Assembly: GCA_003284375.1 (NCBI GenBank)
Contig: QBVL01000001.1
Coordinates: 102,482 to 166,481, forward strand
From: Prochlorococcus sp. AG-311-J23
GTDB lineage: Bacteria > Cyanobacteriota > Cyanobacteriia > PCC-6307 > Cyanobiaceae
DNA: 64,000 nucleotides
Direction of reading: 5' to 3'
The notes beneath the pieces were generated by a model. The model did not search any database, was not told the DNA's origin, and saw nothing but the letters and a program-made list of their open reading frames with translations. The position numbers and the translations under genes were made by a program. Positions 1 through 10,683 of this stretch are shown piece by piece. The first letter of the stretch is position 1. Each line of letters starts with the position of its first letter.

Positions 1-1016
<1,016 letters not shown>

Positions 1017-1070
1017 CTAAAAAGCTATTGAATAAAAAAGGAGCGATATGCATAAAGATCACAAGATTTC

Positions 1071-1153
1071 ACTTTCCTTACACTGGTACAAACCAGATCA
1101 AGTTCAGAGGGTGTGATCTCAGCCATATAGCAAAGCGATATGGCACCCCTAGT
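1071..1153 (-). promoter_or_regulatory. TPP (THI-box) riboswitch upstream of thiC
   Basis: On the minus strand the leader reads GGGGTGCC, then a short P3 hairpin, GGCTGAGATCACACCC, GAACTTGATCTGG and GTACCAGTGTAAGG. These are the conserved TPP aptamer blocks: the CUGAGA pyrimidine-sensing part and the GAUCUGG/ACCAG pyrophosphate-sensing part, in the right order and spacing. It lies about 60 bases before the thiC start and should turn thiC down when TPP is plentiful. The expression platform is not obvious; the DNA after the aptamer holds a T-run but no strong terminator stem. Confidence 0.95.
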
Positions 1154-1219
1154 GATAAATACAAATTAGCTCGAAATCCGGAACTAAACCCTAAAGTTTT
1201 TATAGATAAAATTTTCGAA

Positions 1220-1441
1220 TCAAAATTTTTGATCATTCATATCTTTTTTTATCTCTAAAAACAACATTCTGCGTCGACTAAATCTTCTAACCGCGCCAGT
1301 CAAAACCAATCCACTTCCAAAAGCTAAAGCAGGTATGGCTTGGACTTTATTTTTGCCCTCTCTATGCAAAAAACCTGTAATTGCTAATAAAATTAGCAAG
1401 GGTGCTGAAATTGAGATTAATGGGTTCCCAAATTTGTTCAT
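1220..1441 (-). CDS. Small membrane protein, DUF3188-like
   Basis: A 73-residue protein with a hydrophobic N-terminal segment (LISISAPLLILLAITGFL), a second weaker hydrophobic stretch (IPALAFGSGLVLTGAV) and a basic RRFSRRR run followed by a charged tail. This fits the small two-helix cyanobacterial family I recall as DUF3188; function is unknown. It starts 21 bases after the M20 amidohydrolase stop on the same strand, so it probably ends the ruvB-TPR-M20 run. Its short length makes a chance ORF possible, but the spacing and membrane pattern argue that it is real. Confidence 0.62.
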   Translation of the reverse strand: MNKFGNPLISISAPLLILLAITGFLHREGKNKVQAIPALAFGSGLVLTGAVRRFSRRRMLFLEIKKDMNDQKF

Positions 1442-1462
1442 ACAATCAAGCGTCTAGATGTC

Positions 1463-2638
1463 TTAGAGAGTTTTAGATGCCATGACTAATGTTTGAGACA
1501 AAATTTTTATTCCTAATTCCAGGCTTTTTTCATCCAAAGAAAAATATCCACTGTGCAATGGAGCACAACCTTGATCGCCAGCTACTCCTAATCTAAACAT
1601 GGTGCCTGGAACATCTTGCAAGAAGAAAGCAAAATCTTCAGCTCCTAGTGATGGATTTTCTAAATAAACAATGTTTTCTTGATCCATAAAATTTTTTGCA
1701 CAGGTAGATAACAAATTAGTCAGCTCTGGATCGTTATAAACTGGAGGCGCGATCGACTTGAATTTTATATTCGCCTTACCTCCATAATTAGAGGCTATAT
1801 TTTGTACTATTTCCTCAATCCATTGAGGCAAATTTTCATAAAGGCTTTTATCAAGACACCTTACTGTACCAAGAAGCTTAACCCTCTCAGCAATTACATT
1901 AAAAGCATTGCCTCCTGAAATCTTCCCAAAGCTAATAACTACTGGCTTAAGAGCATCCAAACGTCTACTAATAGCCTCTTGAAGTCCACTAATAACTTTT
2001 GCAGAAATCCAAATTGAATCTATGCCTTCATGTGGTCTAGCTCCATGCCCTCCATTGCCAATAATATCTATTTCCAATTCAGCCGCGGCGGCTGTAAAAG
2101 TACCAGGTCTTATTCCAATCTTGCCAACTGACAAATCGGGATAAACATGCACACCGAAGAGAGCTTGAACTCCTTCAAGAACTTTTTCAGCTCTCATCCA
2201 ATTTGCACCTTGAGCAATCTCTTCAGCAGGTTGAAAAATGATTCGGATTCGAGAATTTGTAAATTTGTTTTTTGCTAATACTTTAGCCACACCTAAACCA
2301 ATACAAGTATGTAAATCATGGCCACATGCATGCATCAGACCTTGAATTGAAGAAGAATAATCTAAATCTGTTCTCTCCTCTATTGGCAAAGCATCCATAT
2401 CAACTCGCAAGCCAACAACAGGTCCGTTTTTATTACCCATTTCAGCTACCACGCCCGTTTTGCCAACAGCTTCTTTTACTTCCCAACCTGATTTTCTTAG
2501 CTCACCTGCAACAAGAGCAGCAGTTTGATATTCCTGACCGCTTAGCTCTGGGTGAGCATGGAGATGACGACGTAATTGAATCAAATCAGGCAGCATATTC
2601 TTGGTTGAAGCGTCAATTTTTTTTTCTAAATCTTTCAT
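1463..2638 (-). CDS. M20-family amidohydrolase (hippurate/N-acyl amino acid hydrolase type)
   Basis: A 391-residue metal-dependent hydrolase of the peptidase M20D group, which releases amino acids or auxin-like acids from N-acyl conjugates. Visible landmarks are the metal-site stretches VGLRVDMDALPIEE (about residue 75) and MHACGHDLHT (about 103), the QPAEE motif (about 136) holding the catalytic Glu, and GAEDFAFF near the C-terminus. The central dimerisation domain is present and the length is normal. No signal peptide is seen, so it is probably cytoplasmic. It overlaps the preceding TPR gene by 4 bases, indicating translational coupling. The substrate cannot be read from sequence. Confidence 0.9.
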   Translation of the reverse strand: MKDLEKKIDASTKNMLPDLIQLRRHLHAHPELSGQEYQTAALVAGELRKSGWEVKEAVGKTGVVAEMGNKNGPVVGLRVDMDALPIEERTDLDYSSSIQGLMHACGHDLHTCIGLGVAKVLAKNKFTNSRIRIIFQPAEEIAQGANWMRAEKVLEGVQALFGVHVYPDLSVGKIGIRPGTFTAAAAELEIDIIGNGGHGARPHEGIDSIWISAKVISGLQEAISRRLDALKPVVISFGKISGGNAFNVIAERVKLLGTVRCLDKSLYENLPQWIEEIVQNIASNYGGKANIKFKSIAPPVYNDPELTNLLSTCAKNFMDQENIVYLENPSLGAEDFAFFLQDVPGTMFRLGVAGDQGCAPLHSGYFSLDEKSLELGIKILSQTLVMASKTL

Positions 2639-3423
2639 TTATCGTCCAACGCAAGAAATGCAATCAAATCATTTGTAGGTCTTGGAGGCCAACGGCGAAT
2701 ATTCAACAACCAATCTTTCTCACGATATCGAATATCTAATCCAGCCGCCGCAGCCCAATTACTTTCAGCTTCACCTGAGAAGCCTTTACTCCATAGAAGA
2801 GCACTTAATGCTGCTCTCGCATCTGCAAACAAAGGATATTTACGGATTAATATTCTGATTTTCTTTTCAGCGAGTTCAATATCGCCCAATTGATAAATTG
2901 CAAGCGCCTCACTAGACCTAGCCATAGCTATAACATTATCTGAAGAGGCAGCTTGAGCAAACAAATTCTTCGCTTCTTTCCAATTATTCATGGAACCCAT
3001 CACATTACCTAAGTTATATAAAGCTGAAACATCTTTAGGATTAATGTCTAAAACATAGTTGTAATCTTTACTGGCGTCCTCCCAACGATGCAAGGCTTCT
3101 TCGGCAATTCCTCTGTTCAGATAAGGATCTAAATCTTCAGGCGAAATTTCAATAGCCCTAGTTTGATCTTTAATTGCTCCTTTAGGATCACCAAGAGCTA
3201 GACGAATATTACCTCTATTACTTAAGGCCGCCGCATCATCGGGGTATTCATTTAAGTAAGAGCTCCAATCTTTTTCAGCTCGAATGAAATCTCCTTCTTT
3301 ACTTTCTTGAAGAGCCTTCTCGAATAAAACTTTAGGAAGAACTTTGGCTTGGGTAGAAAATGGTACGAAAACAAAAAATATTGAAAGTAAAAGTAGTAAT
3401 TTAAAAACTCTTCCAGAAATCAT
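2635..3423 (-). CDS. Exported TPR-repeat protein
   Basis: A 262-residue protein with an N-terminal signal-like segment (hydrophobic [18 protein letters not shown]) followed by tandem tetratricopeptide repeats from about residue 35 to 220 (for example [19 protein letters not shown] and [18 protein letters not shown]). TPR proteins are binding scaffolds; after the signal segment this one would face the lumen or periplasm. It sits between ruvB and the M20 hydrolase with 4-base overlaps on both sides, so the three are probably one transcript. Cyanobacterial TPR proteins of this type often help photosystem assembly, but nothing here shows that specifically. Confidence 0.85.
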   Translation of the reverse strand: MISGRVFKLLLLLSIFFVFVPFSTQAKVLPKVLFEKALQESKEGDFIRAEKDWSSYLNEYPDDAAALSNRGNIRLALGDPKGAIKDQTRAIEISPEDLDPYLNRGIAEEALHRWEDASKDYNYVLDINPKDVSALYNLGNVMGSMNNWKEAKNLFAQAASSDNVIAMARSSEALAIYQLGDIELAEKKIRILIRKYPLFADARAALSALLWSKGFSGEAESNWAAAAGLDIRYREKDWLLNIRRWPPRPTNDLIAFLALDDK

Positions 3424-4490
3424 GTATCTATATTATTTGAGGAGGTTAGCAAATAATGTTTTTCAGCTGCTGGAGTAACAACCCTTCCCCTAGAAGTTCT
3501 CTGCAAAAAACCAATTTGCATTAAATAAGGCTCAACCACAGTTTCAAGCGTGGTTGAATCCTCTCCAAGTGCAGCAGCCAAAGTCTCAAGTCCGACTGGG
3601 CCGCCTTGATATTGATTAACTAACAAACCTAAATAACTTCTATCTGTTGCATCTAAACCTCTTTGATCCACACGATGTAGATCAAGTGCATCGTTGACAA
3701 TTTCAATATCAATCTTTTTAAAAGAAGAATGCACTTCTGCATAATCTCTTACTCTTCGAATCAGCCTATTTGCAATTCGGGGAGTACCTCGACTTCTTTT
3801 GGCTAATTGATGAGAGGCTTCCTCTGAAATTAATAAATTAATGAGTTTTGCAGATCTTTTAATGATATTTTCAAGATCTAAATAATTGTAAAAATCTAGT
3901 CGCTGCGTTATGCCAAAACGATCTCGCATAGGGGAGCTTAATGCTGCAGGTTTAGTCGTAGCACCTACTAAGGTAAAAGGTGGTATTTCGATTGATCGCA
4001 TTCTCGAAGAAGTACCCTTCCCTATAGTTAAATCTAATCTTCTATCTTCCATCGCTGGATACAAAAGTTCCTGTGATACTCGATTTAATCTGTGAATCTC
4101 ATCAACAAAAATCAATTCACGTGGCTGCATATTAATCAATAATCCAACAATATCCCTTGGCCGTTCAAGAGCAGGAGCGCTTGTAACTCTGGCTTTAACC
4201 CCCAATTCCTCGGCAATAACAAGAGCCATGGTAGTTTTACCCAATCCTGGTGGCCCGTAAAGCATTAAATGATCAAGTGCTTCACCTCTTTTTAATGATG
4301 CTTTGACTGAAATCTCAAGAACTTTTTTTAATTCGGATTGACCTACAAAATCATTAAAAGATTTAGGCCTGAGTGAATCTTGTTGAGATGATTTAAGCTC
4401 CTCCTTTAAAAGACTGGGACCAACCAATCTCTCCTTTCCTTTATCATTAGGAAGAGAGGAATGATTAGTAATTGAAGACACAATTGCCAT
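3420..4490 (-). CDS. ruvB: Holliday junction branch-migration helicase RuvB
   Basis: Hexameric AAA+ motor that drives branch migration of Holliday junctions with RuvA. The sequence has [15 protein letters not shown], Walker A ([10 protein letters not shown]), Walker B ([10 protein letters not shown]), sensor I (LVGATTKP), the arginine-finger region (SSPMRDRFG) and a C-terminal winged helix ([15 protein letters not shown]). The ORF track starts at a TTG at 4514, but the in-frame ATG at 4490 (MAIVSS) is the better start and gives about 356 residues, usual for cyanobacteria. Its stop overlaps the TPR gene start by 4 bases. It is divergent from smpB. Confidence 0.96.
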   Translation of the reverse strand: MAIVSSITNHSSLPNDKGKERLVGPSLLKEELKSSQQDSLRPKSFNDFVGQSELKKVLEISVKASLKRGEALDHLMLYGPPGLGKTTMALVIAEELGVKARVTSAPALERPRDIVGLLINMQPRELIFVDEIHRLNRVSQELLYPAMEDRRLDLTIGKGTSSRMRSIEIPPFTLVGATTKPAALSSPMRDRFGITQRLDFYNYLDLENIIKRSAKLINLLISEEASHQLAKRSRGTPRIANRLIRRVRDYAEVHSSFKKIDIEIVNDALDLHRVDQRGLDATDRSYLGLLVNQYQGGPVGLETLAAALGEDSTTLETVVEPYLMQIGFLQRTSRGRVVTPAAEKHYLLTSSNNIDT

Positions 4491-4537
4491 GAACGAAGGG
4501 TAGTGGCATCTCAACTAAAATGGAGGAAAATTGAAGA

Positions 4538-5035
4538 ATGAGCAAAAAAGAAAAGAAAAAGTCCAAAAAAGATTCCTCAGTTGATAGAAATCGTCGATTA
4601 GCAGAAAATCGACAAGCAAGATATGAATATGAAATCCTAGAAACACTTGAAACTGGATTAGAGCTTCTTGGAACAGAAGTTAAATCAATTAGAGCTGGAA
4701 AAGTAAATTTAAAAGATGGATTTTGTCTAATTAAAAAAGATCAAATTCAACTTCATAATGTTCATATATCACCTCATAATCATGCAGGTAAATTTTTCAA
4801 TCACGAACCACTGAGAATCAAAAAACTTCTTGCACATCGAAAAGAAATCGAGAAATTAAAAATCAACTTAGATAGAAAGGGTTTAACAATAGTACCTTTA
4901 AGTCTTTATCTCAAAGGCTCATGGATCAAGTTAAAAATAGGTATAGGCAAAGGAAGGAAGCTTCATGACAAAAGAGAGCGAGAAAAGATTAATGACTCAA
5001 AAAGAGATTTAGCTAATGCTCTAAAACGTTTTTAA
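4538..5035 (+). CDS. smpB: SsrA-binding protein SmpB
   Basis: Partner of tmRNA in trans-translation, which rescues ribosomes stalled on broken messages and tags the nascent chain for degradation. It has 165 residues with the SmpB beta-barrel signature: [34 protein letters not shown] (split over residues 18-55), the [12 protein letters not shown] loop, and a basic C-terminal tail ending [11 protein letters not shown] that enters the ribosome. The N-terminal run of Lys and Ser is extra but common. It lies divergent from ruvB across a short gap. No ssrA gene was seen in this window. Confidence 0.96.
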   Translation: MSKKEKKKSKKDSSVDRNRRLAENRQARYEYEILETLETGLELLGTEVKSIRAGKVNLKDGFCLIKKDQIQLHNVHISPHNHAGKFFNHEPLRIKKLLAHRKEIEKLKINLDRKGLTIVPLSLYLKGSWIKLKIGIGKGRKLHDKREREKINDSKRDLANALKRF

Positions 5036-5097
5036 AAGAAAAAATTATTAGTTTTTATTCGAATTTTCGTAAAAAATCAAACTTTAATAATCCTTTC

Positions 5098-5349
5098 TCA
5101 TGTGACATCCAAACTAACATTTTCTGGTGGGGGTGTTGGATCAGGATCAGCAATGAGCATGTGTTGTAAAACGATTTCAGGACGCTCGCTATCTCTCCAT
5201 CTAATTCGATAAGCAGGCATTTTTGTGCCCCTGCTTGTCGTTTGCTCAACCGGTTCCATAACCCAACCGCGTCTTGAACGCCCTTGGGGGTTCCTTTTCA
5301 CAACAGCATCTGCATGCTTGAAACGGAAACCAACTCTCTCGCCACTCAT
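5098..5349 (-). CDS. Conserved-looking 83-residue protein of unknown function
   Basis: An 83-residue ORF between smpB and lysS. It is rich in Arg and aromatic residues (SGERVGFRFKHADAVVKR, GRSRRGWVMEPVE, PAYRIRWRDSERPEIVL), with a Pro-rich acidic tail (DPDPTPPPENVSLDV). The alternating pattern suggests a small beta-barrel, SH3-like fold. I do not recognise the family, although the sequence looks like an ordinary cyanobacterial protein rather than a random ORF. It is convergent with smpB, and its start is about 40 bases from the lysS stop on the same strand. There are no membrane segments. Confidence 0.7.
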   Translation of the reverse strand: MSGERVGFRFKHADAVVKRNPQGRSRRGWVMEPVEQTTSRGTKMPAYRIRWRDSERPEIVLQHMLIADPDPTPPPENVSLDVT

Positions 5350-5390
5350 CTGAACAAAATACTTACTCGCCTATTATCCACTCTGATGGG

Positions 5391-6911
5391 TCACTTTCCA
5401 GTTTGTTTTAAATTTGATTCTGGTCGTAAAAGTGGAAATGCTATGACATCTCTTATGGAAGGACTATCCGTCAACAGCATTACAAATCTATCTATTCCTA
5501 TTCCTAGACCTCCTGTTGGAGGCATTCCTACTTCAAGAGCATTGATAAAATCCTCATCCAAGCTTTGAGCCTCAAGATCGCCTGCTTCCTTTTTCTCTTG
5601 CTGTAAAAGTAAACGTTCTCTTTGATCAATAGGGTCTATTAATTCGCTAAAAGCATTAGCAATTTCTCTTCCAACAATAAAAAGTTCAAATCTTTCAACT
5701 AAACCTTTTTTGGTCCTGTGTTTTCTAGCCAATGGAGAAATCTCAATTGGATAATCCATCACAAACGTGGGTTGAACCAGTTCAGACTCTACCGCTTGCT
5801 CAAAAGCTTCATTTAATAGGAATCCGACATTATCGGCATTATCGGGCACTTGAAGCCCCTTTCGACGCATTTCAGCCCTGGCAAAATCAACATTGTCTCC
5901 AAACGATTCAAAATCAATTCCAGTAAATTCCTTAACCAAATCATGCATCGTGGCCCTTCTCCAAGGAGGTTGCAAATCTATTTTTTGCTCTTGATAATTA
6001 ATTTTGGTCGATCCACAAATCTTTTCGCAAACTGACGAAAGCAAGTCTTCCGTTAAATCCATCATGTCGAAATAATCTGAAAAGGCCTCATAAATTTCAA
6101 CAGATGTAAATTCAGGATTATGCCTAGTGCTAATTCCTTCATTTCTAAAAATTCTTCCAAGTTCATAGACCTTTTGAAATCCACCAACCACAAGTCTTTT
6201 AAGATGCAATTCTGTTGCAATCCTCAAATACAAAGGCAAATCGAGTGTGTTGTGATGAGTTATGAAAGGCCTTGCATCCGCTCCTCCAGCTTCTGATTGT
6301 AAAACTGGGGTCTCGATTTCAAGAAAGTCTTTTTCATCTAACCATCGTCTAATTGAACTAACTAATAAAGCCCTAGTTCGAAAAGTTTTTCTTGACTGCG
6401 GATTCACAATTAAATCTAAATATCTTTGTCTATACCGCTTTTCTACATCTGCAAGTCCATGCCATTTATCTGGTAGGGGTTGCAAAGATTTTGATAGCAT
6501 TGACCATCCAAAAACCTTTATTGAAAGTTCACCTCTATCAGTTCTTCTTAATATTCCACTGACTCCTATCCAATCACCAGAATCAACGAGAGAGGTAATG
6601 TTCTCAAAATTATTCTTTGGATTCTCACTTTCTTCATTACGATTTAAGGTTGCCTTTTCCAAAAAAAGCTGAACTGTGCCTGTTTCATCGGCAAGAGTAA
6701 AAAAAGCAAGTTTTCCCATCACTCTTCTCGAAGTTACTCGCCCTGCGATAGATACTTCGTCTTTTTTTTCTTCGCCATTTGGCAAGTCTTTATATTTTTC
6801 CTGCAAAATAACGGCAGAGTCAGTTGGTCTAAAATTCAAACCATAGGGACCTTGACCAAGGTTTTTTAGTGCTTTTGCCTTCTCAAGGCGGGTATCTCTT
6901 AATTCAGACAA
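5391..6911 (-). CDS. lysS: Lysyl-tRNA synthetase, class II
   Basis: Charges tRNA-Lys with lysine. Its 506 residues have the class II LysRS layout: an N-terminal OB-fold anticodon domain ([26 protein letters not shown] split over about residues 53-80), class II motif 1 around [10 protein letters not shown], motif 2 ([16 protein letters not shown]) and motif 3 ([13 protein letters not shown]) near the C-terminus. Length and motifs are complete. It is preceded on the same strand by the RpaB-like regulator about 70 bases away, though the two need not share a transcript. Confidence 0.97.
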   Translation of the reverse strand: MSELRDTRLEKAKALKNLGQGPYGLNFRPTDSAVILQEKYKDLPNGEEKKDEVSIAGRVTSRRVMGKLAFFTLADETGTVQLFLEKATLNRNEESENPKNNFENITSLVDSGDWIGVSGILRRTDRGELSIKVFGWSMLSKSLQPLPDKWHGLADVEKRYRQRYLDLIVNPQSRKTFRTRALLVSSIRRWLDEKDFLEIETPVLQSEAGGADARPFITHHNTLDLPLYLRIATELHLKRLVVGGFQKVYELGRIFRNEGISTRHNPEFTSVEIYEAFSDYFDMMDLTEDLLSSVCEKICGSTKINYQEQKIDLQPPWRRATMHDLVKEFTGIDFESFGDNVDFARAEMRRKGLQVPDNADNVGFLLNEAFEQAVESELVQPTFVMDYPIEISPLARKHRTKKGLVERFELFIVGREIANAFSELIDPIDQRERLLLQQEKKEAGDLEAQSLDEDFINALEVGMPPTGGLGIGIDRFVMLLTDSPSIRDVIAFPLLRPESNLKQTGK

Positions 6912-6980
6912 GGCAATGGGTACATACAGCAGGATTAAACAATTTCAAATGCAAACCTATCAATTTTGAGCTATTAATCT

Positions 6981-7721
6981 TTAACTGGCAATAGCAGTAG
7001 GAAATTCCCCAGTTCTTTGAGAAGCATAGCCAATACCTCTTACAGTTAAAATCAATTCTGGATTCCTTGGATCAGGTTCAAGCTTGCCTCTTAAGCGAGC
7101 TACATAGACATCCACAACTCTTAAATCTGCCGCTCTTCTGGGAGGGTAACCCCAAAGCTGTTCCAAAATTTCTGCTCGTGGTACAACACGACCAGGGTCA
7201 CGAAATAATAATTCCAGCAAGCTAAATTCTGTATATGTAAGCCCTATCCTTTCTCCTCCTCTACTGACTTGCCTTCTATTAGTGTCTACAACCAGATCAC
7301 CAAGCTTCATCACTCCTTGACCTGATGGAACCTCTCTGGGCTCATCAACAGTCGGAGCAGGTCCGACTCTTCTCAAAATTGTCGCAATTCTTGCTTCTAA
7401 CTCCTTTGGGCTGAATGGTTTAGCTAGGTAATCATCAGCGCCTAAATCCAAACCTGCGACTCTTTCTGAAATCGCTTCAAGAGCAGTCAAGAAAATTATT
7501 GGAACACAAGACTCTGCTCTTATTCTTCGACAAACTGCAAAGCCATCCATCTTAGGGAGCATGACATCCAGAACCACTAAGTCTGGTGCTTCTCTGTGAA
7601 AAACCTCTAGCGCTTGTTCCCCATCCTGTGCAGATAAAACTTTATAACCAGCAAGATTTAGTCTTGTAACCAAGACTTTCAACACTGCTGGTTCATCATC
7701 AACAACCAAAATGCAGGTCAT
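6981..7721 (-). CDS. rpaB: OmpR/PhoB-family response regulator, RpaB-like
   Basis: A 246-residue two-domain DNA-binding response regulator. The receiver domain (1-120) shows the acidic pair VVDDEP, the phospho-acceptor Asp in VVLDVMLPK, the conserved Thr in FLTALE and the Lys in DYLAKPFSPKELEARI. The C-terminal OmpR winged helix (about 145-240) has LTYTEFSLLELL, ILEQLWGYPPRRAADLRVVDVYVARLRGKLEPDP and a terminal RGIGY. KPFSPKELEARI plus VDTNRRQVSRG resemble RpaB/Ycf27, which in cyanobacteria controls high-light and photosystem genes through the HLR1 site. It diverges from textbook RpaB in the receiver, so a paralogue is possible. The gene symbol is tentative. Confidence 0.72.
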   Translation of the reverse strand: MTCILVVDDEPAVLKVLVTRLNLAGYKVLSAQDGEQALEVFHREAPDLVVLDVMLPKMDGFAVCRRIRAESCVPIIFLTALEAISERVAGLDLGADDYLAKPFSPKELEARIATILRRVGPAPTVDEPREVPSGQGVMKLGDLVVDTNRRQVSRGGERIGLTYTEFSLLELLFRDPGRVVPRAEILEQLWGYPPRRAADLRVVDVYVARLRGKLEPDPRNPELILTVRGIGYASQRTGEFPTAIAS

Positions 7722-7900
7722 GAGATTAGCTGTTTCTTTAGTGACAGGACCATCGAAATTTTATGTCGACATGGCTTATTGTTATATGACGATATCATCT
7801 TCAAGTAAGGTATTCAAAGCCATTTGACTAATCTAAAAGACAGAGTCCCCACTAATAAATAAGTATTTATTCTATTTTTAAAGCTTTAAAAAATTTTTCA

Positions 7901-8401
7901 TTAGTTTTTTTTATAAGTAAGAAGAAGCCATGAGGAGAAAAATGGGGCAACTAATCCAGTAATTATGACCTCGGAAATTAATACAAAAATAGACCATGAA
8001 TGAAACCAATTATTTCTCAAGACGCTATAAAAAAAAATTTTTTGAATCCAAATAGAAAAGCCAACAAAAGCAGTTCCCAAAATAGCCATCAAACCAATAT
8101 TTAGAAATAATTCAATTTTTTTATTATGCAATCTATATGTACTCCAGACAACAGATAAAAGTAGTAAAGATGGAACATAAGAAACATCATCAATTGTAAA
8201 AGAATCTATAAAGACACCCAACCAAACTGCAGCTATGGAAGACTTCAAACGACTATTTCGAAGAGAAAAAGGCAACAATAAGATAACAGGCCAACATGGA
8301 GTTATTCCATTTATCTTAAGCCAATCAGGAGCTGTGATTATACAAAATTGTAAACAAATTAAAATCAAAAATATTAATATGTTTTTATTATTTTTGAGCA
8401 T
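7901..8401 (-). CDS. mreD: Rod-shape protein MreD-like membrane protein
   Basis: A 166-residue, very hydrophobic protein with about five membrane segments (ILIFLILICLQFCII, WPVILLLPFSL, LLLLSVVWSTYRL and others). Its position directly after mreC, overlapping its stop by 14 bases, makes it the MreD component of the MreBCD cell-wall elongation complex. MreD sequences are poorly conserved, so the assignment rests mainly on position, length and topology. About 180 bases without a gene separate its stop from the RpaB-like gene start. Confidence 0.78.
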   Translation of the reverse strand: MLKNNKNILIFLILICLQFCIITAPDWLKINGITPCWPVILLLPFSLRNSRLKSSIAAVWLGVFIDSFTIDDVSYVPSLLLLSVVWSTYRLHNKKIELFLNIGLMAILGTAFVGFSIWIQKIFFYSVLRNNWFHSWSIFVLISEVIITGLVAPFFSSWLLLTYKKN

Positions 8402-9143
8402 TATTTTTCAAGATTTGAACCCAATCGATCGCCTCAGGTGATGCAGTTAATTGAACTATTGCATATGGAGATGGCAAGGCTTTTTCATTCACAGACTTAA
8501 CAACTCCAATTGTTAAGTTCGGGGGTAATAAAGTACTTGCTGGAGATGTAGTAACAGCATCTCCAATTCTAGCTAAACTGTTTTTATTTAAGAAAATTAA
8601 TTTTGGTCTATTTGTACCCATCCCAGTCAAAATCCCATGGTGCTGAGTGCGATCAATCCAAGCTCCTACCTGATGACCAGGATCAGTCAACAATCTAACT
8701 CTTGCGGTCAGTGGAGTTACGCTGTCAATTAGACCAATTAAGCCGCCTGGACCAATTACTGTTAGTCCTTTTAAAACACCATCTTTTGAGCCCTTGTTAA
8801 TTTCTAACTGTTGCCACCAATTTCTTGAAGATCGTGATATCACAGCAGCTGAAATTCTTTGACCAGTATTAAAGTCTTTTAAAGAAAGAGCTCTTCTTAA
8901 ACGAGTATTATCTTCTTCAAGTAATTTTAATCGAATGCTTCTTTCAACATTATCTCCTTCCTTAATCCACTCGCGTTGAGCTGTACCTGGGAGTATGGGT
9001 TTTAGTAAAACAGAGTATAAATCTAAGTATCCTGCTCCTTTTGACCAACGAATCCCAAATAATAAAGCTCCAGATAAAAATATTACCCAAAACCTTCCTC
9101 TTAAAAGCAAATTAAAAGCTATTTGCTTTCGGGATTTAATCAT
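8388..9143 (-). CDS. mreC: Rod-shape determining protein MreC
   Basis: A 251-residue periplasmic scaffold protein of the elongasome with one N-terminal membrane anchor (FWVIFLSGALLFGI, about residues 18-32), a short coiled coil (RSIRLKLLEEDNTRLRRAL) and the MreC beta-domain with its usual phrases: NRAVISRSSRNWWQQ-like entry, NKGSKDGVLKGLTVIGPGG, LIGLIDSVTPLTARVRLLTD and ASTLLPPNLTIGVVKSV. It follows mreB by 3 bases and overlaps mreD, so mreB-mreC-mreD form one operon on the minus strand. Confidence 0.93.
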   Translation of the reverse strand: MIKSRKQIAFNLLLRGRFWVIFLSGALLFGIRWSKGAGYLDLYSVLLKPILPGTAQREWIKEGDNVERSIRLKLLEEDNTRLRRALSLKDFNTGQRISAAVISRSSRNWWQQLEINKGSKDGVLKGLTVIGPGGLIGLIDSVTPLTARVRLLTDPGHQVGAWIDRTQHHGILTGMGTNRPKLIFLNKNSLARIGDAVTTSPASTLLPPNLTIGVVKSVNEKALPSPYAIVQLTASPEAIDWVQILKNNAQK

Positions 9144-9146
9144 TAT

Positions 9147-10208
9147 TCAATCTCTAATTACATTCCTAGCAAAATCAGGCGTATCTAAAACTCTTCGCAT
9201 TGATTTAAAATCATCTAGAACCAAACCACAGCCGTTTACGACACAAAGTAATGGCTCCTCCGCTACGTGAGTAAAAATTCCTGTTTCATGACTTAATAGA
9301 TCACTAATTCCTCTAACTAGAGCCCCGCCTCCGGCAAGCATAATTCCCCTATCAACAATGTCTGCCGCTAGTTCGGGTGGAGTTCTTTCTAGAGTTCTTT
9401 TTACCGCATCAACAATCTTATTCAAAGGCTCTGACATGGCTTCGCGTAAATCGCCTGCTTTCAAGTTAATTGATCGAGGCAAACCTGAAAGTAAATGTAG
9501 TCCTCTTACATCTATTGATTGCAAATCAAATTCATTAGATGGAAAAGCTGATCCAATTTTAATTTTTATCTCTTCAGCTGTTCTCTCGCCAACAACTAAA
9601 TTATGTACTTTTTTTAAATAGGTTGCGATGGAATCATTGAGTTCATCGCCTGCAATTCTCACAGATTCACTTAAGACTGTCCCGCCAAGACTTAAAACAG
9701 CTACTTCAGTAGTTCCTCCACCAATATCAACAATCATTGTGCCTATAGGCTCTGTCACTGGCAAAGAAGCTCCAATCGCAGCTGCAACAGGTTCGTCAAT
9801 CAAATGCACCTCTCTTGCTCCCGCGAGACCAGCCTCGCGCACTGCTCGTCTTTCTACGCCAGTCACGCCACTGGGAATACCAACTACTAGTCGAGGTGCA
9901 ATTATTCCGCGGCCCTCATTGCATTTTTGAATAAATGTCTTAAGCATTTGCTCAGCCGCATCAAAGTCGGCTATTACACCATCCCGAAGCGGCCGAACGG
10001 CACGAATATTTCCTGGTGTTCGCCCTAACATTAATTTCGCTTCATCGCCCACTGCAAGAGGGATCCCCTCTTCCAAGTCCATTGCTACAACCGAAGGTTC
10101 TTGCAGGACGATTCCCTTGCCAGAAACATAAATCAAGGTATTTGCTGTACCTAAATCAATCCCAATATCCCGGGAGAATTTGAAACGGTTAAAAAACACG
10201 GATTTCAA
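9147..10208 (-). CDS. mreB: Actin-like cell-shape protein MreB
   Basis: Bacterial actin homologue that organises lateral wall synthesis. The 353-residue ORF has the phosphate-1 loop (GIDLGTANTLIYVSGKGIV), phosphate-2 loop (MIVDIGGGTTEVAVLSLGG) and adenosine motif (IMLAGGGALVRGI). The track start is a TTG; a GTG three codons later (position 10199) gives the beginning FFNRFKFSRDIGIDL, which matches the usual short cyanobacterial N-terminus better and is probably the true start. It is first in the mreBCD operon and divergent from ssb. Confidence 0.96.
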   Translation of the reverse strand: MKSVFFNRFKFSRDIGIDLGTANTLIYVSGKGIVLQEPSVVAMDLEEGIPLAVGDEAKLMLGRTPGNIRAVRPLRDGVIADFDAAEQMLKTFIQKCNEGRGIIAPRLVVGIPSGVTGVERRAVREAGLAGAREVHLIDEPVAAAIGASLPVTEPIGTMIVDIGGGTTEVAVLSLGGTVLSESVRIAGDELNDSIATYLKKVHNLVVGERTAEEIKIKIGSAFPSNEFDLQSIDVRGLHLLSGLPRSINLKAGDLREAMSEPLNKIVDAVKRTLERTPPELAADIVDRGIMLAGGGALVRGISDLLSHETGIFTHVAEEPLLCVVNGCGLVLDDFKSMRRVLDTPDFARNVIRD

Positions 10209-10281
10209 TCATTTGAGCCATCATAAAGAGAGTTGAACTAAGATAGATATATCATTTAGCAACCAGTAAATAGAGGAAGTA

Positions 10282-10674
10282 ATGATGGCAATAAATTCAG
10301 TCACTCTTGTTGGCAGAGCAGGAAGAGATCCTGAAGTTAGATATTTTGAATCTGGAACTGTAGTAGCAAATCTAACAATGGCTGTAAATAGAAGGAATCG
10401 CAACGATGAACCAGATTGGTTCAATCTAGAAATTTGGGGAAAGCAAGCCCAAGTAGCTGCTGATTATGTAAAAAAAGGCTCTTTGATAGGCATCACTGGT
10501 AGCTTCAAATTGGATAGTTGGAAGGATCGTAATACTGGAGAGGATAGAAATAAGCCAGTTGTTAGAGTTGATCGTCTTGAATTATTAGGATCCAAAAGAG
10601 ATTCAGAAAATAGTAATTTTCAAAACAACAATTTTAATCAGCAACCAAGTAATAACGACGAAATTCCATTTTAA
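10282..10674 (+). CDS. ssb: Single-stranded DNA-binding protein
   Basis: A 130-residue OB-fold protein (residues 1-105: AINSVTLVGRAGRDPEVRYF, DWFNLEIWGKQAQVAADYV, GSLIGITGSFKLDSW) with a low-complexity Asn/Gln-rich linker (NNNFNQQPSNNDE) and the acidic tip ending IPF. That tip (…DEIPF) is the docking peptide by which SSB recruits repair proteins. AGAGGAAG a few bases before the ATG is a usable ribosome-binding site. It is divergent from mreB. Two neighbouring ATGs (10282 or 10285) make little difference. Confidence 0.96.
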   Translation: MMAINSVTLVGRAGRDPEVRYFESGTVVANLTMAVNRRNRNDEPDWFNLEIWGKQAQVAADYVKKGSLIGITGSFKLDSWKDRNTGEDRNKPVVRVDRLELLGSKRDSENSNFQNNNFNQQPSNNDEIPF

Positions 10675-10683
10675 AATATCTTT

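Noticed and set aside
1028-1258. 76-residue plus-strand ORF upstream of thiC
   Set aside because: It is antisense to the TPP riboswitch and has no family-like features; the conserved RNA explains the DNA.
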